From contig NZ_WWVR01000022.1 of assembly GCF_009883055.1 (NCBI RefSeq), forward strand, positions 1-52,949: 52,949 bases of DNA, in the 5' to 3' direction. The notes below the pieces were generated by a model. That model saw only the letters and a list, made by a program, of their open reading frames with translations, did not search any database and had not been told where the DNA came from. Each line of letters opens with the position of its first letter. The stretch's first letter is position 1. Below, piece by piece: positions 1-7,193 of this stretch. The stretch is from Blautia sp. BIOML-A1. Its GTDB lineage: Bacteria; Bacillota; Clostridia; Lachnospirales; Lachnospiraceae. A program made the translations under genes and the position numbers.

Positions 1-1
1 T

Positions 2-694
2 GCCCGTAATGAGGGGCGGATTGTAAAACGTGCTGTTTACATTGCGATTGGGATTGATATGGAAGGACGTAAGGATGTCCTCGGAATGTATGTTGGTCAA
101 AATGAAAGTGCCAAGTTCTGGCTCTCCATCCTGAATGGCCTGAAAAACCGGGGTGTAGAAGATATATTGATTGCGTGTGTGGATGGACTGACCGGTTTTC
201 CACAGGCAATTGAAGCAGTATTTCCCCAGACCGAGATCCAGCAGTGCATAATCCATCAGATCAGGAATACCACGAAATTTGTTTCTTACAAAGAGATCAA
301 ACCACTTATGGCAGATCTGAAGCGTGTATATGCAGCTCCTACAGAAGAAGTTGCATTGGCAGAACTGGACAGCTTTGACGAAAAATGGAGTGGGAAATAC
401 CCTAAGATTGCAAAGTCATGGAAAGATAACTGGGCAAATCTTTCAACATATTTTAAGTATCCGGAAGCTGTCAGACGTCTGATCTATACCACGAATACGA
501 TTGAAGGATTTAACCGCCAGCTCCGGAAAGTCACCAAATCCAAGACGGTATTTCCATCTGATGACAGTCTCTTGAAAATGCTGTATCTGGCCATGATAGA
601 TATCACCAAGAAATGGACGGGACACCGTCAGGATTGGGGACAGATCCATTCTCAGCTGGAAATTTTCTTCGAAGAAAGATTGGAAAGGTTATAA
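2..694 (+). CDS. IS256-family transposase, C-terminal part (5' end outside window)
   Basis: This is the catalytic C-terminal region of a DDE transposase of the IS256/Mutator family, which moves its element by cut or copy and paste. The open frame runs in from the left edge (frame starting at base 2), so the N-terminal DNA-binding part is missing only because of the window. Visible hallmarks are a central D-G-L-T-G-F motif followed by the C-x2-H helix (QQCIIHQIRNT) and the late catalytic Glu region TTNTIEGFNRQLRK. No stop or frameshift is seen, so the copy may be intact. It ends in TAA at 692-694. Confidence 0.93.
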   Translation, partial: ARNEGRIVKRAVYIAIGIDMEGRKDVLGMYVGQNESAKFWLSILNGLKNRGVEDILIACVDGLTGFPQAIEAVFPQTEIQQCIIHQIRNTTKFVSYKEIKPLMADLKRVYAAPTEEVALAELDSFDEKWSGKYPKIAKSWKDNWANLSTYFKYPEAVRRLIYTTNTIEGFNRQLRKVTKSKTVFPSDDSLLKMLYLAMIDITKKWTGHRQDWGQIHSQLEIFFEERLERL

Positions 695-770
695 GCAGAA
701 TGCATGCTAGGCAGGGCTGGCACAGCCAGTCCTGCTTGACATGCCCTAAAACTGTATTATAATACAAACA

Positions 771-802
771 AGGACAGAACCCTGAAAAACAGGTTCTGTC
801 CT
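771..802 (+). other. Stem-loop in the IS256 tail
   Basis: An 11-bp perfect stem (771-781 with 792-802) and a 10-nt loop lie between the transposase stop and the IS end. No T-run follows, so it may be a folded 3' UTR or a translation-insulating structure rather than a classic terminator. Confidence 0.5.
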
Positions 803-865
803 CGATAACTAATGACATATCTTATATCAGTTTTTTCTGTTTACACAAAACTTGAAACGCTCTCC

Positions 866-1093
866 ACATCTAATGCCTGCGCCGCCCATGTACTTTCTGA
901 AGGAGCTAATAATCTCTATGTGGGTGTATTACAAATTGGCCTTTACGCACATAATATAACACTGAACAGTGGAATTGACAGTTCTTTTGGACCTTCTACA
1001 AAACAGGGAGTTATTAAATTCCAGACTTCTCAGGGGTTATCTGCTGACGGAATTGCAGGCCGTGACACTTTTGCCAGACTTGCAGGTGTCTGA
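866..1093 (+). pseudogene. Peptidoglycan-binding domain protein, 3' remnant cut by the IS
   Basis: The reading frame ends with a typical PG_binding_1 domain (three-helix cell-wall-binding fold): an N-terminal VGVLQIGL stretch, then IDSSFGPSTKQGVIKFQ and GLSADGIAGRDTF, corresponding to the family pattern G-x-F-G-x-x-T..V..FQ..GL..DGI.G..T. The frame can be extended upstream to 812, but those residues are translated from the insertion-sequence end, so the original N-terminal part (signal peptide and any catalytic domain) has been lost. Such domains usually sit on secreted amidases or glycosidases. It is most likely an inactive remnant. Confidence 0.75.
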
Positions 1094-1106
1094 TTTTCTG
1101 TTTCTC

Positions 1107-1143
1107 AAAAGGAGTCGCTGCATATGCAGCAGCTCCTTTTTAA
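1107..1143 (+). terminator. Rho-independent terminator after the PG-binding remnant
   Basis: A GC-containing stem, AAAGGAG..GCTGCAT pairing with ATGCAGC..CTCCTTT with a two-base internal mismatch, is followed by a short T-run. It can work in both directions and also lies just past the end of the minus-strand lipoprotein gene. Confidence 0.7.
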
Positions 1144-1151
1144 TATCTGTT

Positions 1152-1589
1152 TTATTCCTCTGTTTTTCCCTTCATAGTCTGCTGTTCATGATTATAAATC
1201 CAGCTGGGCGTCATACTTTCGCTTCCATCTCCGTATACAGAAACAGCAATGTACTTTCCGTCTTTCACATAATATCCAATTTCCAGTTTCAGATTCGCTG
1301 CCAGTGGTCCGCCTTGTTTCCGGCTTTCTCCTATCTGAATATCGGCATTGCTGATATCAAAGGTAGTCTGTGTAAAATTGCCTTCCGAACCATATTCCAT
1401 CATTACGCTGTCCTCATCAGATTCTGTAAGGACTCCGTTTATATATATGATTTCCGATTCTGGTTCGTCGGCAGCACTGCTCTCAGAAGAGGAGGTCTCT
1501 TTATTATTCGGGGACTGTCCACATCCCGGAAGACCTGCCAGCAATATCCCAAGCATTATGAATCCTGCTGTCATTCTTTTGTATCTCAT
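1152..1589 (-). CDS. Small secreted lipoprotein, paralogue of the next gene
   Basis: A 145-residue lipoprotein of unknown function. A hydrophobic signal segment (about residues 8-20) ends in a lipobox-like L-P-G-C (Cys about 23), followed by a Ser/Glu-rich linker. Residues about 47-135 form one copy of a domain beginning IIYINGVLTESDEDS and containing FDISNADIQIGE and YGDGSESMTPSW. The neighbouring gene carries a very similar copy, and DNA identity is also high, so the pair arose by tandem duplication. No catalytic motif is seen. Likely attached to the outer face of the cytoplasmic membrane. Confidence 0.8.
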   Translation of the reverse strand: MRYKRMTAGFIMLGILLAGLPGCGQSPNNKETSSSESSAADEPESEIIYINGVLTESDEDSVMMEYGSEGNFTQTTFDISNADIQIGESRKQGGPLAANLKLEIGYYVKDGKYIAVSVYGDGSESMTPSWIYNHEQQTMKGKTEE

Positions 1590-1643
1590 TTTTCTCTTTC
1601 CCCTGTTGTAAATGATGATTTTCCTTTGATTCTGCCCTCCCTG

Positions 1644-2543
1644 TTAATAATCCTCAGAAGTTTCCTCTTCCTCGTCTATATAATCTGCATCCCCGGATTC
1701 TTCATACTCCTGCGTATCCTCTTCTGCCTGGGTATTTCTCTGTTCCATATTATACAGCTGACTGGGTGAAAAATATTCTGTCCCATCGCTGTATACATAA
1801 GTAGCAATGTTCACTCCATCTTTCACATAATAATTTACATCTACATTAAGGCTTGTTCTAAGACCACTGACTCCGATCACTTCATCTACCTGAATATCCA
1901 GCTCTGCACTGCTGATGTCAAAAGTCATTTCATAGAAATCTCCATCAGAGCCTGTCTCTATTGTCATGGTAGAGTCATCGTTATATCTTACATTTCCGCT
2001 GACGGACTTCATTTCATAATTATAAACCCAGCTTGGGGTCATACTTTCACTTCCGTCTCCATATACAGAAACAGCAATGTAATCTCCATTCTCCACATAA
2101 TATCCAATTTTAAGATTCAGATTTGCCGCTAAAGGTCCCCCCTGTTTCTTGTTTTCGCCTATCTGAATATCCGCATTACTGATATCAAAAGTTGTCTGAT
2201 TAAAATCCCCGTCAGATCCATACTCGATTGTTACACTGTCCTCATCGGAATCTGTTAAAACTCCGTTTATATATGTAATTTCTTTTTCCGCTTCTGAAGA
2301 TGTGTTTCCTGTATTGCCGGACTGAGACCCTGAGCCTGTCTGCGCAGCTGCTTTCGTAGGTTTTGGTGCTGCTGTGGCTTTTGGAGTTGGCGTAGCTGTA
2401 TCCTTCGGTGCTGCTGTGGCCGCCGCCTTGGTCGGTTCCGAAGCAGATGTTCCTCCATTCCCCTCTGTCAGTCCGCATCCGGAAAAACACGTTGCTGCTA
2501 TTCCCAATGCCATAAATACTGCTGTCAATTTCTTGTAGTTCAT
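1644..2543 (-). CDS. Secreted lipoprotein with a Thr/Ala/Pro linker and two related domains
   Basis: A 299-residue lipoprotein of unknown function. The start is placed at the ATG at 2541-2543 because AGGAGG stands 8 bases upstream; a longer frame to 2600 lacks this support. The signal peptide ends in F-S-G-C. A low-complexity Thr/Ala/Pro/Lys linker (about residues 33-75) probably spans the wall. Two beta-rich repeats follow (about 90-190 and 190-275). The first is nearly the same as the domain of the downstream paralogue (ADIQIGE, SESMTPSW), and the second is diverged (FDISSAELDIQ, YFSPSQLYN). The C-terminus is very acidic (E/D/Y rich). Probably co-transcribed with its smaller paralogue. Confidence 0.82.
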   Translation of the reverse strand: MNYKKLTAVFMALGIAATCFSGCGLTEGNGGTSASEPTKAAATAAPKDTATPTPKATAAPKPTKAAAQTGSGSQSGNTGNTSSEAEKEITYINGVLTDSDEDSVTIEYGSDGDFNQTTFDISNADIQIGENKKQGGPLAANLNLKIGYYVENGDYIAVSVYGDGSESMTPSWVYNYEMKSVSGNVRYNDDSTMTIETGSDGDFYEMTFDISSAELDIQVDEVIGVSGLRTSLNVDVNYYVKDGVNIATYVYSDGTEYFSPSQLYNMEQRNTQAEEDTQEYEESGDADYIDEEEETSEDY

Positions 2544-2784
2544 TTTCTCTTCCTCCTGACATAATATTTTTCTTTCATTATACGCCTTTAACTTATCCAT
2601 TTTGCAGAAACTGTCAAAATCATGTCTCTTATTGGAATAATTTCCTTTTTTTCTTTTTTATTTATTTTTATTTTATACCTGCAAATTCATATTTTGTAAA
2701 ACTTACCTTCCTGATATTCTGCTTTTATAAGCTTGTCCGATATGATAAAATATTGATAAGATAAAGAAAAAGGAACTACACATT

Positions 2785-3426
2785 ATGACGCCAAAACAAA
2801 AAATCAACCAAATTATCTTATTGGTTTTCGGTCTGTCTGTTGCTCACCTGGGTGTAACTTTTTTTATTCAGGCAAATCTGGGAACTGACCCCTTTAATGT
2901 CCTTGTGCAGGGAATCTTCCGCAGTGTCCCATGGCCGGCAGCTCTTAACTGGACCCACGGACGAACTCACATGATGATCTGTTTTCTGATCATTATGGTG
3001 CTGCTTTTCATTGACCGAAGCTACATACGAATTGGAACGATCATCTGTATGTTTCTTGGCGGACCTATTATTGATCTTTTTACCGTCCTGCTTGGAGACT
3101 GTATCAACAGTTCTCTGCCCATAGCAGTGCGCATCATCGTCCTTGTAGCAGGATGTATCATCCTTGCTCTTGGCATGACCATAGTGATCAAATCGGAAGC
3201 GGGAACAGGTCCCAATGATCTGGTTGCCATTGTCATCAGCGACAAAAGTCACAAACCTTTCGGTATCGTGCGCATCCTGACAGACTGCTTCTTTGTGATC
3301 GCAGGTTTTCTGCTTGGAGGAACCTTTGGACTGGGAACTATTATCTGTGCCTTTATCGTAGGTCCTGTCGCACAGATCTTTATGCCATATTCCCAACGCT
3401 TCTGCAAAAAAATAATCAGAAATTAA
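2785..3426 (+). CDS. YczE/YitT-type integral membrane protein
   Basis: A 213-residue polytopic membrane protein, resembling the YczE family (function not firmly known, often annotated with YitT/YyaS). The N-terminal segment has the family features L-S-V-A..G-V-x-F..A-N-L-G-T-D-P-F, and a second half repeats the theme (ALGMTIVIKSEAGTGPNDLVAI), suggesting an internal duplication. About five hydrophobic helices are visible. It stands alone on the plus strand, ends in a strong hairpin, and its role cannot be told from context. Confidence 0.8.
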   Translation: MTPKQKINQIILLVFGLSVAHLGVTFFIQANLGTDPFNVLVQGIFRSVPWPAALNWTHGRTHMMICFLIIMVLLFIDRSYIRIGTIICMFLGGPIIDLFTVLLGDCINSSLPIAVRIIVLVAGCIILALGMTIVIKSEAGTGPNDLVAIVISDKSHKPFGIVRILTDCFFVIAGFLLGGTFGLGTIICAFIVGPVAQIFMPYSQRFCKKIIRN

Positions 3427-3432
3427 ACTCAT

Positions 3433-3480
3433 ACCCGGCTGCCATGTTGTCACGGCTGCCGGGTACGGGTTTTTATTTTA
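3433..3480 (+). terminator. Terminator of the YczE-like gene
   Basis: The ACCCGGC (3433-3439) and GCCGGGT (3458-3464) arms form a stem, followed by a T-rich tract. It starts a few bases after the stop codon. Confidence 0.8.
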
Positions 3481-3516
3481 CTTACTGCGGGACTCCCACA
3501 GAAGCAATCTTACGAT

Positions 3517-3789
3517 TTAAATTTTTGGAATTCCATCAAATCCAGCCTGGAGTTCTGCATCTGTGGGAATATAATCACTCATTTCTCCATCATTATATCT
3601 TCCATAAGCAAACATATCAAAATATCCTGTTCCGGTAAGTCCAAACACAATAGTCTTTTCTTCTCCAGTCTCTTTACATTTCATTGCTTCATCCAGAGCT
3701 GCCCGGATCGCATGAGCGCTTTCAGGCGCCGGAAGAATTCCTTCCACGCGGGAAACATCTGAGCCGCCTCAAAAACAGAAGTCTGTTCA
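3517..3789 (-). pseudogene. trpB2-type tryptophan synthase beta-like gene, C-terminal remnant with a frameshift
   Basis: Only about the last 90 codons of a TrpB2-like PLP enzyme remain. The best-preserved part reads VEGILPAPESAHAIRAA..TIVFGLTGTGYFD, typical of the TrpB2 C-terminus. Just upstream, in another frame, stands QTSVFEAAQMF, the sequence that normally precedes it. The two are joined if one T is restored in the run near 3757, so a single-base deletion broke the frame. The relic abuts the trxB stop codon directly, which points to a deletion that removed most of the gene. Confidence 0.75.
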
Positions 3790-4704
3790 AACATCACAAT
3801 ATTTTTCTGCCGATATCACCGCATTTGCACCGTCAGCAACCGCTGTTACAACCTGACGAAGCTGTTTGGTCCTGATATCTCCTGCTGCAAAAATGCCCGG
3901 TGTACTTGTTACACAGTCTTCTCCTGCAATGATATATCCTCCCTCGTCCAGAGCCACCAGATTTTTAAATTTCTCTGTATTCGGGAGAATGCCAACTGCA
4001 ATAAAAACTCCGTCAACGGCGATCGTTTTTTCTTCATCGGTTCTGACATTGCGGACTTTTAAGCTTTCTACCTTTTCCGTTCCTTCGATAGAAACCGGCA
4101 CATTGTCCCAGACCATTTCCACGTTAGGGCATCTGAACAGCCGGTCCTGAAGCACCTTATCCGCCCGAAGTTCTCCTCTTCTGTGAACAAGATACACTTT
4201 TCTGCAGGTTCTGGAAAGAAGAATCGCATCCTCGACAGCCACATTTCCGCCGCCGACAACTGCGACCGTTCCTCCCTGGAAAAAAGCTCCATCACAGGTT
4301 GCACAGTAGGACACACCCATTCCGCTCAGCTCTTCCTCTCCCGGAATCCCAAGCTGACGATGCACCGCACCACAGGCAAGGATCACACTCTTCGTTCTGT
4401 AATGATTTTTCTTTGTGCGGATCACCTTGATCTCACCCTCATCTTCTATAGAGAGAACAGGCTCCCTTTTCGGACTGATTCCGAGTTTTTCTGCATGCTT
4501 TACCATAGCCTCTCCAAGGTCCAGCCCTGTGATTCCCGGAAGTCCCGGATAGTTGTCCACCTCATAAGTATCTACGATCTGTCCGCCCTGTACGAATTTT
4601 TTCTCAAGCCACAGAGTATTCAGTTTACCTCTTGTCGCATAGATTGCTGCACAGATCCCTGCCGGACCTGCACCCAAAATTACAAGATCATATATTTCTT
4701 CCAT
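3787..4704 (-). CDS. trxB: Thioredoxin-disulfide reductase
   Basis: A 305-residue NADPH- and FAD-dependent reductase that keeps thioredoxin reduced in the cytoplasm. It has the FAD-binding GAGPAG (residues 11-16), the redox-active C-A-T-C (134-137), an NADPH-binding GGGNVA segment (about 150) followed by HRRGELR (about 174), and a C-terminal GDIRTKQLRQV FAD motif. The ATG at 4702-4704 is preferred to the TTG just before it because GAGAGG lies at better spacing. No thioredoxin gene is adjacent. It lies divergent from the DUF885 peptidase gene, and its 3' end touches the trpB2 relic, so its last few residues may be altered. Confidence 0.95.
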   Translation of the reverse strand: MEEIYDLVILGAGPAGICAAIYATRGKLNTLWLEKKFVQGGQIVDTYEVDNYPGLPGITGLDLGEAMVKHAEKLGISPKREPVLSIEDEGEIKVIRTKKNHYRTKSVILACGAVHRQLGIPGEEELSGMGVSYCATCDGAFFQGGTVAVVGGGNVAVEDAILLSRTCRKVYLVHRRGELRADKVLQDRLFRCPNVEMVWDNVPVSIEGTEKVESLKVRNVRTDEEKTIAVDGVFIAVGILPNTEKFKNLVALDEGGYIIAGEDCVTSTPGIFAAGDIRTKQLRQVVTAVADGANAVISAEKYCDV

Positions 4705-4802
4705 CAAATCGACCTCTCTTTCTTAACTCCTGCCACTCAGTTTAGCATACAATCCTGCGTTTTCCAATAAGATAGTAAAAACCTTTCTTTTGAGAGGCCT
4801 CT

Positions 4803-6566
4803 ATGAAATTTTCTCTTCGCAGACCCCGTTCTCCGCTCATGATTGCACTTTTTCTGAGTTTTGTCCTGCTCTTCGGACTTTTTATGGGCTGGATCTCCGG
4901 TCATGTAATCTCTGATGACAATGCATTCAGATCCCTGACCGATAACATCTTTCAGGAAGAGGTTTCCGGAAGTATGCTGACCCTCCATTACTCTCTTGCC
5001 TATCCTGAAAAGAAACAAATTTCCCGCCCTTCTCCCGCTCTCGGAACAATTTCTGCCGACATGGACCGTACATATCAGAAATATGAACAATATCTTCAGA
5101 AGCTGAAAGGCTTTTCCGCCTCCCGACTGAATCGCGAAAATCAGATCACCCGGGATATGCTGCTCCTTTATTATCAGACACAGCTCTCATCCAGAGATTA
5201 TCCTCTTCTGGACGAACCCTTAAGCCCCAGTCTTGGCATCCAGGCACAGCTGCCTGTCCTTCTGGCAGAATATGCTTTTTATGAAGATCAGGATATTGCG
5301 GATTACCTGAATCTTCTGACCTCCATAAAACCATATTTTCAGAGTCTCCTCGCCTATGAACGCCAAAAATCCGAAGCAGGATATTTTATGAGTGATACAA
5401 CTCTCAACCGTATTCTGGAGCAGTGCAGTGCCTTCATCAAAGATCCCGAGAACAATTACATGCTGGATGTTTTTTCCCGGAAACTTACATCCTATGGCAG
5501 GTTTTCCAAAAAGGAACAGACAAAACTAATCAACTGTCACAAAAAAATCCTGCTCACCGGTGTCATCCCCGCTTATCAGGAGCTGATGACCGGATTAAGC
5601 GAACTCAAAAACAGTGGCAGCACAAGCCGCGGGCTAAAGCATTTTGAAGGAGGAACTGAATATTACCGCTATCTTCTGCAGTCTCAGACCGGATGTTATC
5701 TTTCTGTGGAAAAAATCCAGCAGCGTCTTGCCGCTCAGCTTTCCGAGGATATGGACACCGTTCAGAAGATGCTGAAGGAACAGCCTTCACTTCTCCCAAA
5801 ACTGACAAAGGGTGTTGAGTTCAATGATTTTAAGCCAAAATCTGCCCTTCAGTATCTGGGGCGAGCTATGCAGAAGGATTTTCCACTGCTTAGTACCACT
5901 GATTATGAAGTCCGCTATGTCCACAAATCCATGGAAGATTTCCTGAGTCCGGCATTTTATCTTACCCCACCGCTTGATACAGGCAGTCCCAATGTAATTT
6001 ATATCAACCGTGCCAACAGCCACTCCAACCTGGAGCTTTTTACAACTCTTTCTCACGAAGGATTTCCGGGGCACCTGTATCAGACTGTTTTTTTCGGAAG
6101 GACACAGCCTGCTGATATCCGCTACCTGATCACTTCCGGCGGCTATGTCGAAGGCTGGGCAACTTATGTCGAATCCTACGGATATCAGTATGCTGCTTCT
6201 CTTCTCACAGACAAAGCGGCTTCCGACCTCACCGCCCTGATGTGGAAAAACCGCTGTATCAATCTCTGTATCTATTCTCTGCTTGATACGGGCATTCATT
6301 ATCAGGGTTGGAATCAGACCGCTGCTTTACGATTTCTGCAGGTCTTCGGAATCCGGGATACAAAGATCGCCAGTGAGATCTATCAGTATATTGTTGAAAC
6401 TCCCTGTAACTATCTTAAATATTATCTCGGTTATCTGAACTTCCTTGATCTGAAAAAGAAACAGCAGGAAAAATCCGGCAGCTCCTTCGATGTCCGGGAA
6501 TTTCACCGCAAGGTTCTGACAATCGGCCCGGTGCAGTTTCCAGTTCTGGAAAAATATATGCAATAG
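4803..6566 (+). CDS. DUF885 family putative zinc peptidase, membrane anchored
   Basis: A 587-residue protein of the DUF885 family, considered gluzincin-like peptidases. An N-terminal hydrophobic helix (about residues 15-35) suggests a signal anchor with the rest outside the cell. The zinc motif H-E-G-F-P-G-H sits near residue 418, and a downstream GGYVEGWATYVE (about 448-460) supplies the likely third ligand Glu. The length is usual for the family. Substrate unknown; nutritional peptide degradation is possible. Probably monocistronic: it ends in a bidirectional terminator shared with the MarR gene. Confidence 0.88.
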   Translation: MKFSLRRPRSPLMIALFLSFVLLFGLFMGWISGHVISDDNAFRSLTDNIFQEEVSGSMLTLHYSLAYPEKKQISRPSPALGTISADMDRTYQKYEQYLQKLKGFSASRLNRENQITRDMLLLYYQTQLSSRDYPLLDEPLSPSLGIQAQLPVLLAEYAFYEDQDIADYLNLLTSIKPYFQSLLAYERQKSEAGYFMSDTTLNRILEQCSAFIKDPENNYMLDVFSRKLTSYGRFSKKEQTKLINCHKKILLTGVIPAYQELMTGLSELKNSGSTSRGLKHFEGGTEYYRYLLQSQTGCYLSVEKIQQRLAAQLSEDMDTVQKMLKEQPSLLPKLTKGVEFNDFKPKSALQYLGRAMQKDFPLLSTTDYEVRYVHKSMEDFLSPAFYLTPPLDTGSPNVIYINRANSHSNLELFTTLSHEGFPGHLYQTVFFGRTQPADIRYLITSGGYVEGWATYVESYGYQYAASLLTDKAASDLTALMWKNRCINLCIYSLLDTGIHYQGWNQTAALRFLQVFGIRDTKIASEIYQYIVETPCNYLKYYLGYLNFLDLKKKQQEKSGSSFDVREFHRKVLTIGPVQFPVLEKYMQ

Positions 6567-6575
6567 AATGACAAA

Positions 6576-6621
6576 AGAGCAGGCATATCCTCTGTCTGAT
6601 ATGTCTGCTCTCGTTTTATTT
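6576..6621. terminator. Bidirectional terminator between the DUF885 and MarR genes
   Basis: A 14-bp stem (6576-6589 with 6598-6611, one wobble pair) is followed by a T-rich tract on the plus strand. It lies just downstream of both convergent genes, overlapping the last codons of the MarR gene. Confidence 0.8.
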
Positions 6622-7062
6622 TTCATTTCCGTAAGTGCGGAAAAATTTCTGAAGCTTTGTCAGCGCCCCTGTAAGCACTTCTGTTTCTTTCTCATCCATA
6701 CCGTCCAGAATCTCCATGACCATCTTCTCATGGAACATTCTGTGATGAAAATATGCCTTTTCACCCTTCTCAGAAAGAGATACCAGCACGACCCTTCGAT
6801 CCTCTTCACTTCGGCTACGTTCTACATACCCTTTCTTGACCAGATGGTTAATCGCGATCGTCAGAGTTCCCACTGTCACAGAAACTGCACGTGCCACCGT
6901 GGACATATTCTTGGGTTCCCGAATTCCGATCGCCTCTATGACATGCATATCATTCACGGAAATATCTTTGTATTCTGATGTGATCAGTGCACGTTCTTCC
7001 ACATCCATAATCTCATTAAACAGTTTTACCAGAACATCATTTACAGTTTCGTATGAGTTCAT
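6616..7062 (-). CDS. fabT: MarR-family regulator, FabT-like
   Basis: A 148-residue winged-helix MarR-family repressor. The N-terminal MNSYETVNDVLVKLFNEIMD, the IEAIGI segment and the recognition region STVARAVSVTVGTLT..LVKKGYVERSRSEEDRR resemble FabT of Firmicutes, which represses fatty-acid synthesis when acyl-ACP is plentiful. In many relatives this gene heads the fab operon; here it is alone, about 41 kb from the fab promoter. Its own promoter overlaps an operator-like TTTG-N5-CAAA, matching one at fabH, which suggests autoregulation. The FabT assignment is inference from protein and operator similarity. Confidence 0.8.
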   Translation of the reverse strand: MNSYETVNDVLVKLFNEIMDVEERALITSEYKDISVNDMHVIEAIGIREPKNMSTVARAVSVTVGTLTIAINHLVKKGYVERSRSEEDRRVVLVSLSEKGEKAYFHHRMFHEKMVMEILDGMDEKETEVLTGALTKLQKFFRTYGNEK

Positions 7063-7091
7063 CAGCCTTCTCCTCTCCCTCTTTGTTTTTT

Positions 7092-7121
7092 ATTATAACG
7101 TAAAGCATTTTGAAACACAAA
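7092..7121 (-). promoter_or_regulatory. Promoter of the FabT-like gene with candidate FabT operator
   Basis: On the minus strand, -35 TTGTGT (7115-7120), a 17-bp spacer and -10 TATAAT (7092-7097) form a sigma-A promoter. The 13-mer TTTGAAACACAAA (7109-7121) overlaps the -35 element and matches 9 of 13 positions of the operator at 48727-48739. Confidence 0.65.
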
Positions 7122-7161
7122 GTAATTTTTTTAACAATCTCTTTTTTTACTGGTTTTTATT

Positions 7162-7170
7162 TGCTATAAT
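7162..7170 (+). promoter_or_regulatory. Extended -10 promoter of the CapA-family gene
   Basis: TGCTATAAT (7162-7170) is a perfect extended -10 element. AAGGA stands before the ATG at 7194. No convincing -35 is seen, as expected for extended -10 promoters. Confidence 0.55.
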
Positions 7171-7193
7171 GAAAAAATGAAAGGAATCCAGTT

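Larger units (their letters stand above)
1..865 (+). mobile_element. IS256-family insertion sequence, right part only
   Basis: The window opens inside an IS256-family (Mutator-like) element. It holds the 3' two thirds of the transposase gene, a non-coding tail with two hairpins (about 709-733 and 771-802), and a candidate right terminal inverted repeat at about 837-865, which on the minus strand begins GAGAGCGTTTCAAG and continues into TTTTGTGTAAAC. Ends with TTTTGTGTAAAC are common in this family. The left end and any target-site duplication lie outside the window, so the exact boundary is inferred. Confidence 0.75.

Noticed and set aside
812..865. N-terminal extension of the PG-binding ORF
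   Set aside because: It is translated from the insertion-sequence end and carries no signal peptide.
2818..3453. Long antisense frame of 211 codons opposite the YczE-like gene
   Set aside because: Composition is His/Lys/Asp rich without domain features; the plus-strand membrane protein is clearly the gene.
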